Assembly: GCA_003857395.1 (NCBI GenBank)
Contig: RPRC01000157.1
Coordinates: 1 to 15,958 of the forward strand
DNA: 15,958 nt
Reading direction: 5' to 3'
Source of the DNA: Geobacter sp.
GTDB taxonomy: Bacteria; Desulfobacterota; Desulfuromonadia; Geobacterales; Geobacteraceae
Every line of letters begins with the position of its first letter. Within the stretch, counting starts at the first letter, position 1. Both the position numbers and the translations under genes were made by a program. The notes beneath the pieces were generated by a model. It was given only the letters and a program-made list of their open reading frames with translations. It was not told the origin of the DNA and ran no database searches. Shown here in pieces: positions 1-10,101 of the stretch.

Positions 1-2149
<2,149 letters not shown>

Positions 2150-2350
2150 AACTGCCTCCGGGGCAAGCCCCTGTTCTGATATTCGATTTATTTGCGCAAA
2201 CTGTCGCGCAGTGAAAGATACCCTGCTTCAATTTCCGGGTTTCAGAGGTGGCTACTTTGTTCAGCCTGATTCGTGCAACGCTGCTTTTCAGTCGGAAGGG
2301 ACTCCGGGAATCCTGCATACAGCATTGTTGCAGATGTATTCCGCAGTCTG
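2150..2350 (-). other. Intergenic gap between holB and ricT
   Basis: About 200 nt separate these two otherwise tightly packed genes. It holds the ricT Shine-Dalgarno (2155-2159). Next to it is a short inverted repeat, GGGGC (2160-2164) with GCCCC (2167-2171) and a two-base loop, which could affect access to that site. No convincing promoter or terminator was seen. A 61-codon minus-strand frame crosses it but shows no recognisable protein features. Confidence 0.3.
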
Positions 2351-3313
2351 TTACTGGTCGGCAAGACCCATGAAAAGTACCTCGACTGCCAGTCGTGGAT
2401 TCGTGTTTCTCGTCAGTGCCTGACGGGTTCGGAAAATTCGTTCCAATTTCTCTAACACGCTCTCCAGCGAATTCCGCTCGGAAACACTCCGGATAAGGGA
2501 GGAAAGGTCCGTGTTGACGATAGCGGGAGAGCCGGTGTGCGTGAGGAGAACATCACGCCAGAAAACATTCAGCAGATCCATAAGATGAAGGGCACTTTCC
2601 TTGTCCTTTGCGCTTTCTTCCGCAGCAGCAAGCAAGGGAATGATCCCCTCGGGGGTCAGGCCGGCAATCTTTTCCAGCAACAGAGTACGCGATTTGAGCC
2701 AGTCCCCTTCCAGTATTTCCTGCGCACGCTCGACACTGCCTTCTGCAAGAGCCGCCGCAATGCGAGCTGAATCCTCATCTGCGCCTTTTCCCCGCAATTG
2801 CGAAGCAATCGTTTCCGTGGGAAGCGAAGGGAAGCGAAGCTGCTGGCAGCGGGATAGGACTGTTGGGAGGACTGCGTCCACACGTGTCGTGATGAGAATC
2901 AGGATCGCATTTCCCGAAGGCTCTTCGAGGGTTTTCAGAAAGGCATTAGCCGCGGAAATATTCATTTTCTCCGCGTCCTCAATGATGCAGGCCTTTTTGG
3001 GTGCCTCAAAGGGCCGGTATGAAAGTTCTTTCTGAAGTTCTCGTATCTGGTCGATCTTGATAAAGGCACCGTCCGGTCGCACATGGTGCAGGTCCGGGTG
3101 GCGCAGGCCTGCAACTTTACGGCACGTGGGGCAGTCTCCGCAACCATCGGTGCCGTTGCAAAAAATCGCTTCTATTAACGCGACGGCGGTGTCCATCATG
3201 CCGCTGCCGTCGATACCGTAGAAAAGGTATGCGTGAGACAGTTTCCCGGTTGCCAGGGCGCGTCTGAGAAGTGAGATGTTCCGGTCGTAGCCGATGATCC
3301 GGGAAAAGGACAT
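2351..3313 (-). CDS. holB: DNA polymerase III delta' subunit (clamp loader)
   Basis: 320-residue AAA+ protein of the DnaX/HolB family, the stator subunit of the replicative clamp loader. It begins with the family's FSRIIGYDRN...L..AL..GKLSHAYLFYG pattern. The P-loop at 33-41 reads GIDGSGMMD, so the GKT residues that hold nucleotide are lost. This fits delta', which does not hydrolyse ATP, rather than DnaX. Four cysteines (C52, C58, C61, C64) form the zinc module typical of clamp loader subunits. The SRC motif (154-156), which supplies the arginine finger to the neighbouring subunit, is intact. EDAEKM (112-117) takes the Walker B place. The ATG at 3313 lies 3 nt after the tmk stop and its ribosome site (GAGGA, about 3320-3324) sits in the end of tmk, so the two are cotranslated. 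Confidence 0.95.
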   Translation of the reverse strand: MSFSRIIGYDRNISLLRRALATGKLSHAYLFYGIDGSGMMDTAVALIEAIFCNGTDGCGDCPTCRKVAGLRHPDLHHVRPDGAFIKIDQIRELQKELSYRPFEAPKKACIIEDAEKMNISAANAFLKTLEEPSGNAILILITTRVDAVLPTVLSRCQQLRFPSLPTETIASQLRGKGADEDSARIAAALAEGSVERAQEILEGDWLKSRTLLLEKIAGLTPEGIIPLLAAAEESAKDKESALHLMDLLNVFWRDVLLTHTGSPAIVNTDLSSLIRSVSERNSLESVLEKLERIFRTRQALTRNTNPRLAVEVLFMGLADQ

Positions 3314-3316
3314 GCT

Positions 3317-3961
3317 CTATCCTCGGGGAATGCGCGAAAATACCGCGTTTCGTATGGTCGCGGCGGTCTCTGAAATGCCGAGCGTCCCGTCAACCACGAT
3401 AAATCTGGCGGGATGGTCCGCGGCAAGTTTCAAATAACCTTCTCGAACAGCATGGTGAAAGCGGAGGGACTCCTGTTCGAAACGCTCCTCACGGGCTCCG
3501 CTGGTTGCGTTGATTCTCGCCATGGCACGTTTGAGGCCTACCTCTTCCGGGCAGTCCAGAAGGATTGTCAGGTCAGGGGTCAGCCCTCCGGTGGCAAGCT
3601 GAGCCAGGTTTTCAATGAGAGACAGGTCGAGAGAGCGGCCGTGTCCCTGGTATGCAGTGGTGGCATCCGTAAAGCGATCACAGAGGACGATTTTCCCCTC
3701 TGCCAGGGCCGGTCTGATCACCTCAGCCACATGCTGGGCACGGGCAGCGGCATAAAGAAGCAGTTCGGCAAGGGGAACCAGTGCGCTGTTCTCGGCGTCG
3801 AGGAGTATTGCCCTGATCTTGTTAGCGATGGGGCATCCGCCCGGTTCCCGGGTCATCACTACTTGGCAGCCTGTTTCCGTATGCAATTCACGCGAGAGGA
3901 TTTCTGTCTGGGTAGACTTGCCGCATCCTTCGATACCTTCAAAAGTGATAAAATAGGCCAC
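3317..3961 (-). CDS. tmk: Thymidylate kinase
   Basis: Phosphorylates dTMP to dTDP in the cytoplasm, on the route to dTTP. The start at GTG 3961 gives 214 residues and the family's usual opening MAYFITFEGIEGCGKST; GGAG at 3970-3973 sits 8 nt upstream. An in-frame GTG at 3970 would add three residues but has no spaced ribosome site. The P-loop is GIEGCGKST (9-17). REPGG (38-42) and the DRF motif (95-97) contact dTMP and the phosphates. TTAYQG (101-106) is the thymine-binding stretch and about 148-162 is the arginine-containing LID. It is the first gene of the minus-strand operon and directly precedes holB, an order also seen in Bacillus and many other bacteria. A near-perfect promoter lies just upstream. 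Confidence 0.96.
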   Translation of the reverse strand: MAYFITFEGIEGCGKSTQTEILSRELHTETGCQVVMTREPGGCPIANKIRAILLDAENSALVPLAELLLYAAARAQHVAEVIRPALAEGKIVLCDRFTDATTAYQGHGRSLDLSLIENLAQLATGGLTPDLTILLDCPEEVGLKRAMARINATSGAREERFEQESLRFHHAVREGYLKLAADHPARFIVVDGTLGISETAATIRNAVFSRIPRG

Positions 3962-3997
3962 TGAGGACACTCCGACAAGGTCGTATGGAAATGATGA

Positions 3998-4026
3998 ATT
4001 ATAGGTGAGAGGTCTGAATTAATCAA
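3998..4026 (-). promoter_or_regulatory. Sigma70-like promoter for tmk-holB-ricT-metG
   Basis: Read on the minus strand: -35 TTGATT (4026-4021), a 17-nt spacer, then a perfect -10 TATAAT (4003-3998). The expected start of transcription is near 3991, leaving a leader of about 30 nt before the GTG at 3961. It is seen by eye only and is the best match to consensus in the window. Confidence 0.65.
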
Positions 4027-4055
4027 GCCAAAAACCTGTGCAATGCCTTATCGTG

Positions 4056-4085
4056 TTGATAAAATGGGGATAGATGGTTTATACT
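4056..4085 (+). promoter_or_regulatory. Sigma70-like promoter for rnc-radical SAM-era-der
   Basis: -35 TTGATA (4056-4061), an 18-nt spacer, -10 TATACT (4080-4085); each box matches consensus at five of six positions. Transcription would begin near 4092 and leave a leader of about 55 nt before rnc. The boxes lie inside a longer in-frame extension of rnc beginning at 4043, which argues that this extension is not translated. It is divergent from the tmk promoter, with about 30 nt between the two -35 boxes. Confidence 0.6.
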
Positions 4086-4147
4086 CCAATATCCTGAAAA
4101 GAGCTTTGGTCTACGAGACCTGCTCAGGGGGGAGAAAGGGCTGTTGT

Positions 4148-4861
4148 ATGCGGATGAGCAGGGAAGAACTGGTGGCTGGCCTCGAAGCGGTTCTTGACTA
4201 TCGATTTAAAAATCGCGAGTTTCTGGTTGAGGCTCTTACTCACCGGTCTTTTGTTAATGAAGCGCGCGAGGCGGATTTCAGGGATAATCAGCGCCTGGAG
4301 TTTTTTGGCGACGCAGTACTGGGCCTTCTTGTCAGCAGAAGGCTGCTGGAGCGGTTCCCGGCAACGGAAGAAGGCGACCTGTCCCGCATAAGGGCATCGC
4401 TTGTAGATGAGCCGGCCCTTGCGGGGGTTGCTGAAGGAATTCAGCTCGGGAAATATCTTCTTCTTGGGCGAGGTGAAGAAAAGACCGGTGGGCGAAGAAA
4501 GAAATCTATTCTTTCTGATGCGCTGGAAGCTCTCGTGGCCGCAGTCTATCTTGACGGCGGCATTGAGGCTGCGGATCGCCTGGTTGAGGGGCTCTTTGGG
4601 CCGTTACTGGAAAGAACCGAGATCAATGCCGTTGGCAGTGACTATAAAACGAGATTTCAGGAGCTATGCCATGCTCGCCTCGGCAAGGGTCCCCAGTATG
4701 TGGTGGAAGAGGTATCCGGTCCGGATCACGACCGTTTGTTTTCGGTAACGGCACGTATTGGTGAGAAACTGCTTGGCACAGGGATCGGCAAGAGCAAAAA
4801 AATGGCTGAACAGGCCGCAGCGAGGGAAGCTCTTGGGCGGTTCGAGGAGACGGGAAAATAA
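4148..4861 (+). CDS. rnc: Ribonuclease III
   Basis: Double-strand-specific endoribonuclease that processes rRNA precursors and structured mRNAs. From ATG 4148 it is 237 residues, the normal family length; AAAGGG (4135-4140) is 7 nt upstream. An ATG at 4154 is also possible. A frame from 4043 would add 35 residues that no RNase III needs and that would cover the promoter. The signature NQRLEFFGDAV is at 47-57, with metal-binding catalytic residues E51, D55, D124 and E127 all present. The double-stranded RNA-binding domain is about 165-232, starting DYKTRFQEL and ending with the basic GKSKKMAEQAAAREAL helix. The stop TAA overlaps or abuts the next gene, which appears to begin at the ATA formed with that stop. 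Confidence 0.96.
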   Translation: MRMSREELVAGLEAVLDYRFKNREFLVEALTHRSFVNEAREADFRDNQRLEFFGDAVLGLLVSRRLLERFPATEEGDLSRIRASLVDEPALAGVAEGIQLGKYLLLGRGEEKTGGRRKKSILSDALEALVAAVYLDGGIEAADRLVEGLFGPLLERTEINAVGSDYKTRFQELCHARLGKGPQYVVEEVSGPDHDRLFSVTARIGEKLLGTGIGKSKKMAEQAAAREALGRFEETGK

Positions 4862-5931
4862 GAAACGCTTTAAAGAAAACCATTGTTCCGATTTTCATTT
4901 CCCACCGGGGATGCCCGCACCGCTGCATTTTCTGTAACCAGGAGAAGATTGCCGGATCAAACGGGGACTTTCCCACGGCGGTTGAAATCCGGGACAAGGT
5001 CGCTGCCTATCGGCGCACGAGCGGTTGTCGCGGGGTGGATGTTGCCTTCTATGGAGGAAGCTTCACCAGTCTTCCGCGTGAAGACCAGTTGCTGCTTCTG
5101 GGTCCTCTTCAAAATCTGCTTGCCGCCGGTGATGTTTCTTCCATCAGGATATCCACGCGCCCGGATTCTCTTGATGCACCAGCAGCAGCTTTCCTTTCTG
5201 AATCGGGTGTCCGTACTGTTGAGCTTGGCGTGCAGTCCATGGCTGACAGTGTTCTCGCGCAGTCAGAACGGGGACATTGTGCCGCGGATGTCGAGCAAGC
5301 CGTCTCCTGCCTCAAAAATGAAGGCATCTCCGTGGGACTCCAGCTCATGCCGGGACTCCCCGGCGATACAAGGGCGATCTCCGTTACCTCTCTCGCTCGG
5401 GCGCTGGCGCTGCGTCCGGACTTTCTTCGCATCTATCCCACGCTGGTAGTGGCGGGCACTTCCCTGGCCCGTCTCCATGCCGAGGGGAGCTACCGCCCCC
5501 TTCCACTGGGGGAGGCGGTAAGCCTGTGCAAGATACTGCTTCACCATGCGCTCCTCGCAGGGGTTCCGGTTGTTCGTATGGGGCTGCAGCCAACCACGGA
5601 CCTTGAGACGGCCGGTACAATTCTCGCCGGAGCGTACCACCCTGCCTTCCGGCAGCTGGTGGAGGCTGATCTTTGCTACGATCTCCTGGAAAAGTTGATC
5701 CTGCATGACGCTGATGGTGGCGAGCTTCTTACCGTACTCTGTTCGCCTGCGAGAATCGCCGATGTCGTGGGACAGAAGCGCTCAAACATTCAGCGCCTGA
5801 TGCGAGAGCGCGGCGTTCGGATCGACCGGGTCCAGGGAGATTTCCGGCTTTCACCCTTTGATATTGTCGTGGAAGGAGCGAACGGCATTCGAAAGGGCAG
5901 TATTATAAAGGATCTCCGTTATTCGGTATAA
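4858..5931 (+). CDS. Radical SAM protein, Elp3/HemN-like (no acetyltransferase domain)
   Basis: Radical S-adenosylmethionine enzyme; the substrate is not known. The cluster motif CPHRCIFC (CxxxCxxC, C19/C23/C26 when counted from ATA 4858) is followed by FYGGSFTSL, the GGSFT motif of the HemN/Elp3 superfamily, and by ELGVQSM. The C-terminal third (about 260-357) has no GNAT acetyltransferase domain. Proteins of this size, often called Elp3-like, commonly sit next to rnc in Clostridia and Deltaproteobacteria. The start is odd: the frame is open from 4810, yet there is no ATG, GTG or TTG before GTG 5035, which lies beyond the cluster cysteines. AGGAG (4845-4849) is 8 nt before an ATA at 4858 that overlaps the rnc stop as ATAA, so I place the start there. 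ATT at 4882 is the alternative, and a sequencing error is possible. The family is secure; the start is not. Confidence 0.85.
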   Translation: MRNALKKTIVPIFISHRGCPHRCIFCNQEKIAGSNGDFPTAVEIRDKVAAYRRTSGCRGVDVAFYGGSFTSLPREDQLLLLGPLQNLLAAGDVSSIRISTRPDSLDAPAAAFLSESGVRTVELGVQSMADSVLAQSERGHCAADVEQAVSCLKNEGISVGLQLMPGLPGDTRAISVTSLARALALRPDFLRIYPTLVVAGTSLARLHAEGSYRPLPLGEAVSLCKILLHHALLAGVPVVRMGLQPTTDLETAGTILAGAYHPAFRQLVEADLCYDLLEKLILHDADGGELLTVLCSPARIADVVGQKRSNIQRLMRERGVRIDRVQGDFRLSPFDIVVEGANGIRKGSIIKDLRYSV

Positions 5932-5979
5932 GGTGTCATTCGGAAACACCGAACAGAAAACAGAAAGAGGACTATTCCC

Positions 5980-6873
5980 ATGCCAGATACACCATTCCGA
6001 TCAGGGTTTGTTGCCATTATAGGGCGGCCCAATGTTGGGAAATCGACACTATTGAACCAGGTTCTCGGCGAGAAAGTCGTGATTACCTCGGATAAACCCC
6101 AGACTACCCGCAACCGGGTTCAGGGGATTCATAACCTCCCCGGCGCTCAGATCGTTTTTATCGATACTCCGGGGATTCATAACGCACGTTCGCGGCTCAA
6201 CCAGTTCATGATGGAAGCAGCACTTTCTTCCGTTAAAGGGGTGGATGTGGTTCTGCTCCTCGCGGATGCCAGCACGTTTACCGGTAATCCTGATGAACTG
6301 CTGCTTGAGGTTCTCGGAGGGATTAATGTCCCGGTTGTACTTGCGCTGAACAAGATCGACCTGCTGCCGAAAGAAAAACTTCTGGAAGTGATTGCCGCGC
6401 ATGCTCAGCTGCATCCTTTTCGAGAGATTGTTCCTGTCTCAGCGGCAACGGGCGATGGCGTGGAATTGCTGGTGCAGCTCCTTTCCGGGTTGTTGCCGGA
6501 AGGGGTAGCGTACTTTCCCGACGATATTCTCACGGATCTTCCGGAGCGTTTTATCGTAGCGGAGATGATTCGCGAAAAGGTTTTTCGTCTGACGCACGAT
6601 GAGGTTCCCTATTCTACGGCGGTAAGCATCGACAGCTTCAAGGAGCGTGCTGACGGACTGGTTTCCATTTCCGCTGTTATTACCGTGGAGCGCGATTCCC
6701 AGAAAGGGATCATTATCGGCAAAAAGGGGGAAATGCTGAAAAAGATCGGCAGGCAGGCCCGGCTGGAGATAGAACAGCTTCTCGATGCACGTGTCTTCCT
6801 GGAGCTGTTTGTGAAGGTGAGCAAGGACTGGCGGGAGAATCGCCGGATGATGAAGGAGTTGGGATACGAATGA
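5980..6873 (+). CDS. era: GTPase Era
   Basis: Essential GTPase that binds the 3' end of 16S rRNA and helps 30S subunit maturation. It is 297 residues, the usual length. GTPase motifs: G1 GRPNVGKS (15-22), G2 around QTTRNR (41-46), G3 DTPG (62-65), G4 NKID (124-127), G5 VSAATGDG (153-160). The C-terminal KH domain carries its GxxG loop as GKKG (247-250) and is followed by the [14 protein letters not shown] stretch typical of Era. The start ATG 5980 has GAGG at 5967-5970, nine nt upstream. It follows the radical SAM gene by 48 nt and overlaps der by 4 nt (ATGA). Its position two genes after rnc is a common bacterial arrangement that links rRNA processing with assembly. Confidence 0.97.
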   Translation: MPDTPFRSGFVAIIGRPNVGKSTLLNQVLGEKVVITSDKPQTTRNRVQGIHNLPGAQIVFIDTPGIHNARSRLNQFMMEAALSSVKGVDVVLLLADASTFTGNPDELLLEVLGGINVPVVLALNKIDLLPKEKLLEVIAAHAQLHPFREIVPVSAATGDGVELLVQLLSGLLPEGVAYFPDDILTDLPERFIVAEMIREKVFRLTHDEVPYSTAVSIDSFKERADGLVSISAVITVERDSQKGIIIGKKGEMLKKIGRQARLEIEQLLDARVFLELFVKVSKDWRENRRMMKELGYE

Positions 6874-8183
6874 GACCGATAGTAGCAATTGTAGGACGTC
6901 CCAATGTGGGAAAATCAACCCTTTTTAACCGGCTGGTCGGGCGGCGCAAGGCTATTGTCGACGATATGCCGGGCGTTACCCGTGACCGGAATTATGCCCA
7001 GGTGGATCGCTTTGACGTTCCTTTTACCCTGATAGATACCGGCGGTTTCGAACCGGTGAGCGATGACCGCATGCTTCAGCAGATGCGGGAGCAGTCGCAA
7101 TTGGCCATGGAAGAGGCAGATGTCATCCTGTTCATCATGGACGCGCGGCAGGGACTTATCGCGGCGGACCGTGAAGTGGCGGAAATGCTGCGCAAGGTCG
7201 ACAAGCCGGTTTTTTTCGTGCTCAATAAGGTGGAGAGTGAAAAACAGGAGGCCGAACTGGGAGACTTTTATGCTCTCGGTGTGGCTAACCTGTATCCTGT
7301 TTCGGCGGAACACAATCGTGGTGTCGAGGACATGATGGATGAGGTGTTAGCCACTTTCCCTCGGACGGAAGACGCAGGAGAGGATGAGGATATAACCCGT
7401 ATCGCGGTGGTTGGTCGTCCTAATGTCGGGAAGTCGTCCCTGGTCAATCGTCTTCTCGGCTATGAGAGGGTTGTTGCCAACCCGGTCCCGGGGACCACCC
7501 GTGATTCCGTGGATTCCTATTTCACCTGCAATAAAAAGCGTTTCCAGCTCATCGATACGGCCGGGATCCGACGCAAGGGCAGGATCAGCCTGAGGGTGGA
7601 GAAATACAGCGCGGTGGATGCTCTGCGCAGCCTGGATCGAGCCGATGTTGCTCTGATCGTCATTGATGCGGAAGAAGGCATCACCGATCAGGATATACGG
7701 ATCGCTGGCTATGCCTGCGAGGCCGGCCGGGCCTGTATCCTGGTGGTGAACAAGTGGGACCTGGTAAAAAAAGACAATTCCTCCACCGGAAAGTTCACCG
7801 AAAACCTCCGTATTGAGCTGAAGTATCTCTCCTATGCCCCGATAGTGTTTGTCTCGGCATTGAGCGGTCAACGAACCGGCAAGATCCTGCAAATGGTGAA
7901 TGAAGTAATGGAGGACTATACAAAGAGGATTTCTACCTCCGACCTGAACAGGATCTTCAGAGAGGCGATTACCTCACATCACCATCCTCTCCATCAGGGA
8001 CGGCGGGTAAAGTTCTATTACGCAACCCAAGTGGGGACAAAGCCCCCGAAATTTGCCGTTTTCACCAATTCCCCCGAGGGAATCCAGGAATCCTATGAGC
8101 GATATCTTGCCAACCGTTTTCGGGAAGCATTCGGCTTTTCCGGAACGCCAATCCGTTTTCTCTTCAGGGGGAGAGAGCACTGA
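6870..8183 (+). CDS. der: Ribosome-associated GTPase Der (EngA)
   Basis: GTPase with two G domains and a C-terminal KH-like domain, needed for 50S subunit biogenesis. It is 437 residues. First G domain: P-loop GRPNVGKST (9-17), DTGG (56-59) and NKVE (119-122), where the usual final Asp of NKxD is Glu. Second G domain: P-loop GRPNVGKSS (182-190), DTAG (229-232) and a normal NKWD (294-297). The KH-like domain is about 350-437. The ATG overlaps the era stop by 4 nt, indicating coupled translation. It is the last gene of this operon; a terminator-like hairpin follows about 60 nt after its TGA. Confidence 0.97.
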   Translation: MRPIVAIVGRPNVGKSTLFNRLVGRRKAIVDDMPGVTRDRNYAQVDRFDVPFTLIDTGGFEPVSDDRMLQQMREQSQLAMEEADVILFIMDARQGLIAADREVAEMLRKVDKPVFFVLNKVESEKQEAELGDFYALGVANLYPVSAEHNRGVEDMMDEVLATFPRTEDAGEDEDITRIAVVGRPNVGKSSLVNRLLGYERVVANPVPGTTRDSVDSYFTCNKKRFQLIDTAGIRRKGRISLRVEKYSAVDALRSLDRADVALIVIDAEEGITDQDIRIAGYACEAGRACILVVNKWDLVKKDNSSTGKFTENLRIELKYLSYAPIVFVSALSGQRTGKILQMVNEVMEDYTKRISTSDLNRIFREAITSHHHPLHQGRRVKFYYATQVGTKPPKFAVFTNSPEGIQESYERYLANRFREAFGFSGTPIRFLFRGREH

Positions 8184-8244
8184 CGAGGGAGTAAAACTCT
8201 TTACTTGCAAAGGCGTATGGTTTATGCTGGCTCTGCCTTTTTCG

Positions 8245-8277
8245 GGCCCCTGCGGGCCGTCCAGGGCCGGTTTTTTT
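8245..8277 (+). terminator. Probable Rho-independent terminator after der
   Basis: GGCCCCTG (8245-8252) pairs with CAGGGCC (8262-8268) with one bulged C and a nine-base loop, then GG and seven T (8271-8277). On the opposite strand the stem is not followed by a T run, so it should act only rightward. It marks the boundary between the rnc-der operon and the chemosensory block. The rest of the 8184-8418 gap holds a weak promoter candidate and no convincing gene. Confidence 0.6.
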
Positions 8278-8290
8278 ACGTGACTATTTT

Positions 8291-8319
8291 TTGATTCCCG
8301 AGGTATTCGTGCAGATATT
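8291..8319 (+). promoter_or_regulatory. Weak sigma70-like promoter candidate for the chemosensory operon
   Basis: TTGATT (8291-8296), 17-nt spacer, GATATT (8314-8319); each box matches four of six consensus positions. It is placed between the terminator and the first chemosensory gene, giving a leader of about 90 nt. Such matches arise by chance, so the position is most of the support. No sigma54 or sigma28 element was found. Confidence 0.3.
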
Positions 8320-8418
8320 CATTGGCTATGGTTTCGAAGGAAACATCTGTGCTGTCGGGGGGGCCGGTCATCACCGATACCGCTCTTTTTCGAATCCGAA
8401 TAGCGGAGCCCTGCCACT

Positions 8419-10101
8419 ATGAGCCTTGTTGGTAACCTGGAAGATCTTGGGCTTGGAGAGATTCTCCAGATAGTCAGTCTCAGCAGGAAGTCGGGAGTTC
8501 TCTCGCTGTTCAGCAGGGGGCGCGAAGGGACGATCGTTTTCCGACAGGGACAGGTCATCCGGGCCACGATCGACGGTCAGCAGTCCCACTTGGGGCAACT
8601 CCTTCTTAAAAACGGTGTTATTACCGATGCTTTGTTGCGAAAAGCCTTGGCCCTGCAGGCGCAGGAGGGGGGGGTAGCGCGTCTCGGAGAACTTCTGACG
8701 CAGCGCTTTTCCGTGCCCGGCGACCTTGTAGAAGAGGTTGTCCGCCAGCAGATAGAAAATACGGTGTATGCCCTTTTTGCCTGGTCAGAAGGGTCGTTTG
8801 ATTTTGAGTTGCGGGAAAACGTGGATGCCAGTGAAGATCCCTCGGAGGGCCTGACCCAGTGTTTTCTGGAGCAGGGACTGAACCCTCAGTTCCTCGCCAT
8901 GGAAGGTTCCCGGCTCCTGGACGAGCGTCGCCACAGAGGCGAAATTCCGGAAGACACCCGGAATGTTGACGAGGGTTCCTTCCTTGACAGCTGTGACCTT
9001 GCTTTCGACCTGATGCAGGATGAGGGGCAGGCATCCGTGCCTGCGCAGAAAGAAGACCGCATCGTTGTGCTGGTGGATGATGACGAACTGGTCCGGGAAA
9101 GGCTTTCCACGCTGCTCACCGATTGTGGTTTTACCGTCCACGATTTTTCTAAGACTGAAGATACCCTGATCAAGATTGATTTCCTCTATCGTGACGGCTT
9201 CCGCCCAATAGTCCTGGTTGACCTGATCATGCCCAGAATGGATGGTTCAGGAATTTTGGGAGGATTGGAGCTCATTGATCTCATCCATGACAATTTCCCC
9301 GATCTGACGGTCATCGTTCTGGCCGACCACCACACAAACAATGCCGAGCAGAAGGTGCGGGAGAAAGGGTACCCCTTTCTGCTCAAGCCTCGCAGGGCCG
9401 AGATCTTCGACGAGGACATCTTCCGGGTCTTTTCGGAGAGCCTGAAGGGCGAGCTTGCAATCTCCAGTCCGGAGAAGCCGATTGAATCTGCAAACGAGAC
9501 TATCAACCTTGGTGATGAGCTGTTCCGGGAATTCGGCGAGGAATTCATGCCGATATCGGTTTCAGAATCGCATGGACCGGTTGTTTCCTTGTTGCGAAGT
9601 ATGCTTGAAGAACTGAATAATCCGTCTCTGGATGGGGGCATACTTTTGCTCGTGCTTCGTTTTGCCTCTGAATTCATGAACCGGGCGGTTGTCTTTACGG
9701 TAAGGGAGGATGGGATCAGGGGACTTGGGCAGTTCGGTATTGTTGCTCCGGATGGACTTGCCGATGCCCATGTTCGCGATCTTCACCTTCCACTCGGTTC
9801 CGACCCGATCTTTACCCGAGCGATTTCCACCAGGACCACCGTAAAGGAGCGTCCTGAGCGAACCGAATGGAGTCGTTATCTGTTCGAACAGTTGGGAGGC
9901 GGAGAGCCTCAGGAGATTTTTCTCGGCCCCCTGGTAAGTGAAGGGAAAGTGGTGGCGCTGCTGTATGGTGATAATCTGCCGGGAACTGATCCCATCGTTG
10001 ATACCGATTCTCTGGAAATATTTCTTGCCCAAGCGGGAATGGCAATGGAAAAGGCACTCTTGCAGCAAAAATTGAATGAAAAAGTTCAGGAGAAAATGTG
10101 A
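8419..10101 (+). CDS. PATAN (DUF4388)-receiver-GAF-like signalling protein
   Basis: 560-residue soluble protein, first gene of the chemosensory run. Residues 1-130 match the PATAN/DUF4388 module (opening SLVGNLEDLGLGEILQIVSLSRKSGVL, then EGTIVFRQGQVIRA), thought to mediate protein interaction. Residues 213-340 are a receiver domain with acidic pocket D220-D222, phosphoacceptor D268 in VDLIMPRMDG and K323 in LLKPR. The usual switch Thr/Ser is replaced by A302, and an insert of about five residues follows the phosphoacceptor (GSGILGG). Residues about 385-550 look like a GAF-type sensor domain ending in a coiled-coil-like helix. No membrane segment or DNA-binding domain is present. The start ATG 8419 has GGAG ten nt upstream; the stop overlaps the next gene by 4 nt. 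It is probably a phosphorylation target or scaffold of the downstream CheA (inference). The GAF assignment is less sure than the other two domains. Confidence 0.85.
   Translation: MSLVGNLEDLGLGEILQIVSLSRKSGVLSLFSRGREGTIVFRQGQVIRATIDGQQSHLGQLLLKNGVITDALLRKALALQAQEGGVARLGELLTQRFSVPGDLVEEVVRQQIENTVYALFAWSEGSFDFELRENVDASEDPSEGLTQCFLEQGLNPQFLAMEGSRLLDERRHRGEIPEDTRNVDEGSFLDSCDLAFDLMQDEGQASVPAQKEDRIVVLVDDDELVRERLSTLLTDCGFTVHDFSKTEDTLIKIDFLYRDGFRPIVLVDLIMPRMDGSGILGGLELIDLIHDNFPDLTVIVLADHHTNNAEQKVREKGYPFLLKPRRAEIFDEDIFRVFSESLKGELAISSPEKPIESANETINLGDELFREFGEEFMPISVSESHGPVVSLLRSMLEELNNPSLDGGILLLVLRFASEFMNRAVVFTVREDGIRGLGQFGIVAPDGLADAHVRDLHLPLGSDPIFTRAISTRTTVKERPERTEWSRYLFEQLGGGEPQEIFLGPLVSEGKVVALLYGDNLPGTDPIVDTDSLEIFLAQAGMAMEKALLQQKLNEKVQEKM

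Noticed and set aside
2351..3313. Broken P-loop in holB as a sign of a pseudogene
   Set aside because: Delta' subunits commonly lack a working P-loop; the rest of the gene, including the zinc cysteines and SRC motif, is intact.
3413..3964. 183-codon plus-strand frame opposite tmk
   Set aside because: It lies wholly opposite tmk, whose P-loop, DRF and LID motifs are intact; the long frame is a by-product of codon usage.
4043..4147. Longer start for rnc adding 35 residues
   Set aside because: The added stretch contains the rnc promoter boxes, has no homologous counterpart in RNase III, and the ATG at 4148 has a good ribosome site and gives the normal length.
5932..5953. Small hairpins (GGTGT/ACACC and TTCGGT/ACCGAA) between the radical SAM gene and era
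   Set aside because: Stems are five or six base pairs, mutually exclusive, and no T run follows, so neither terminator nor riboswitch can be supported.
8368..8380. CCGATA box upstream of the PATAN gene as a sigma28 flagellar promoter
   Set aside because: No TAAA element at the needed distance of about 15 nt upstream.
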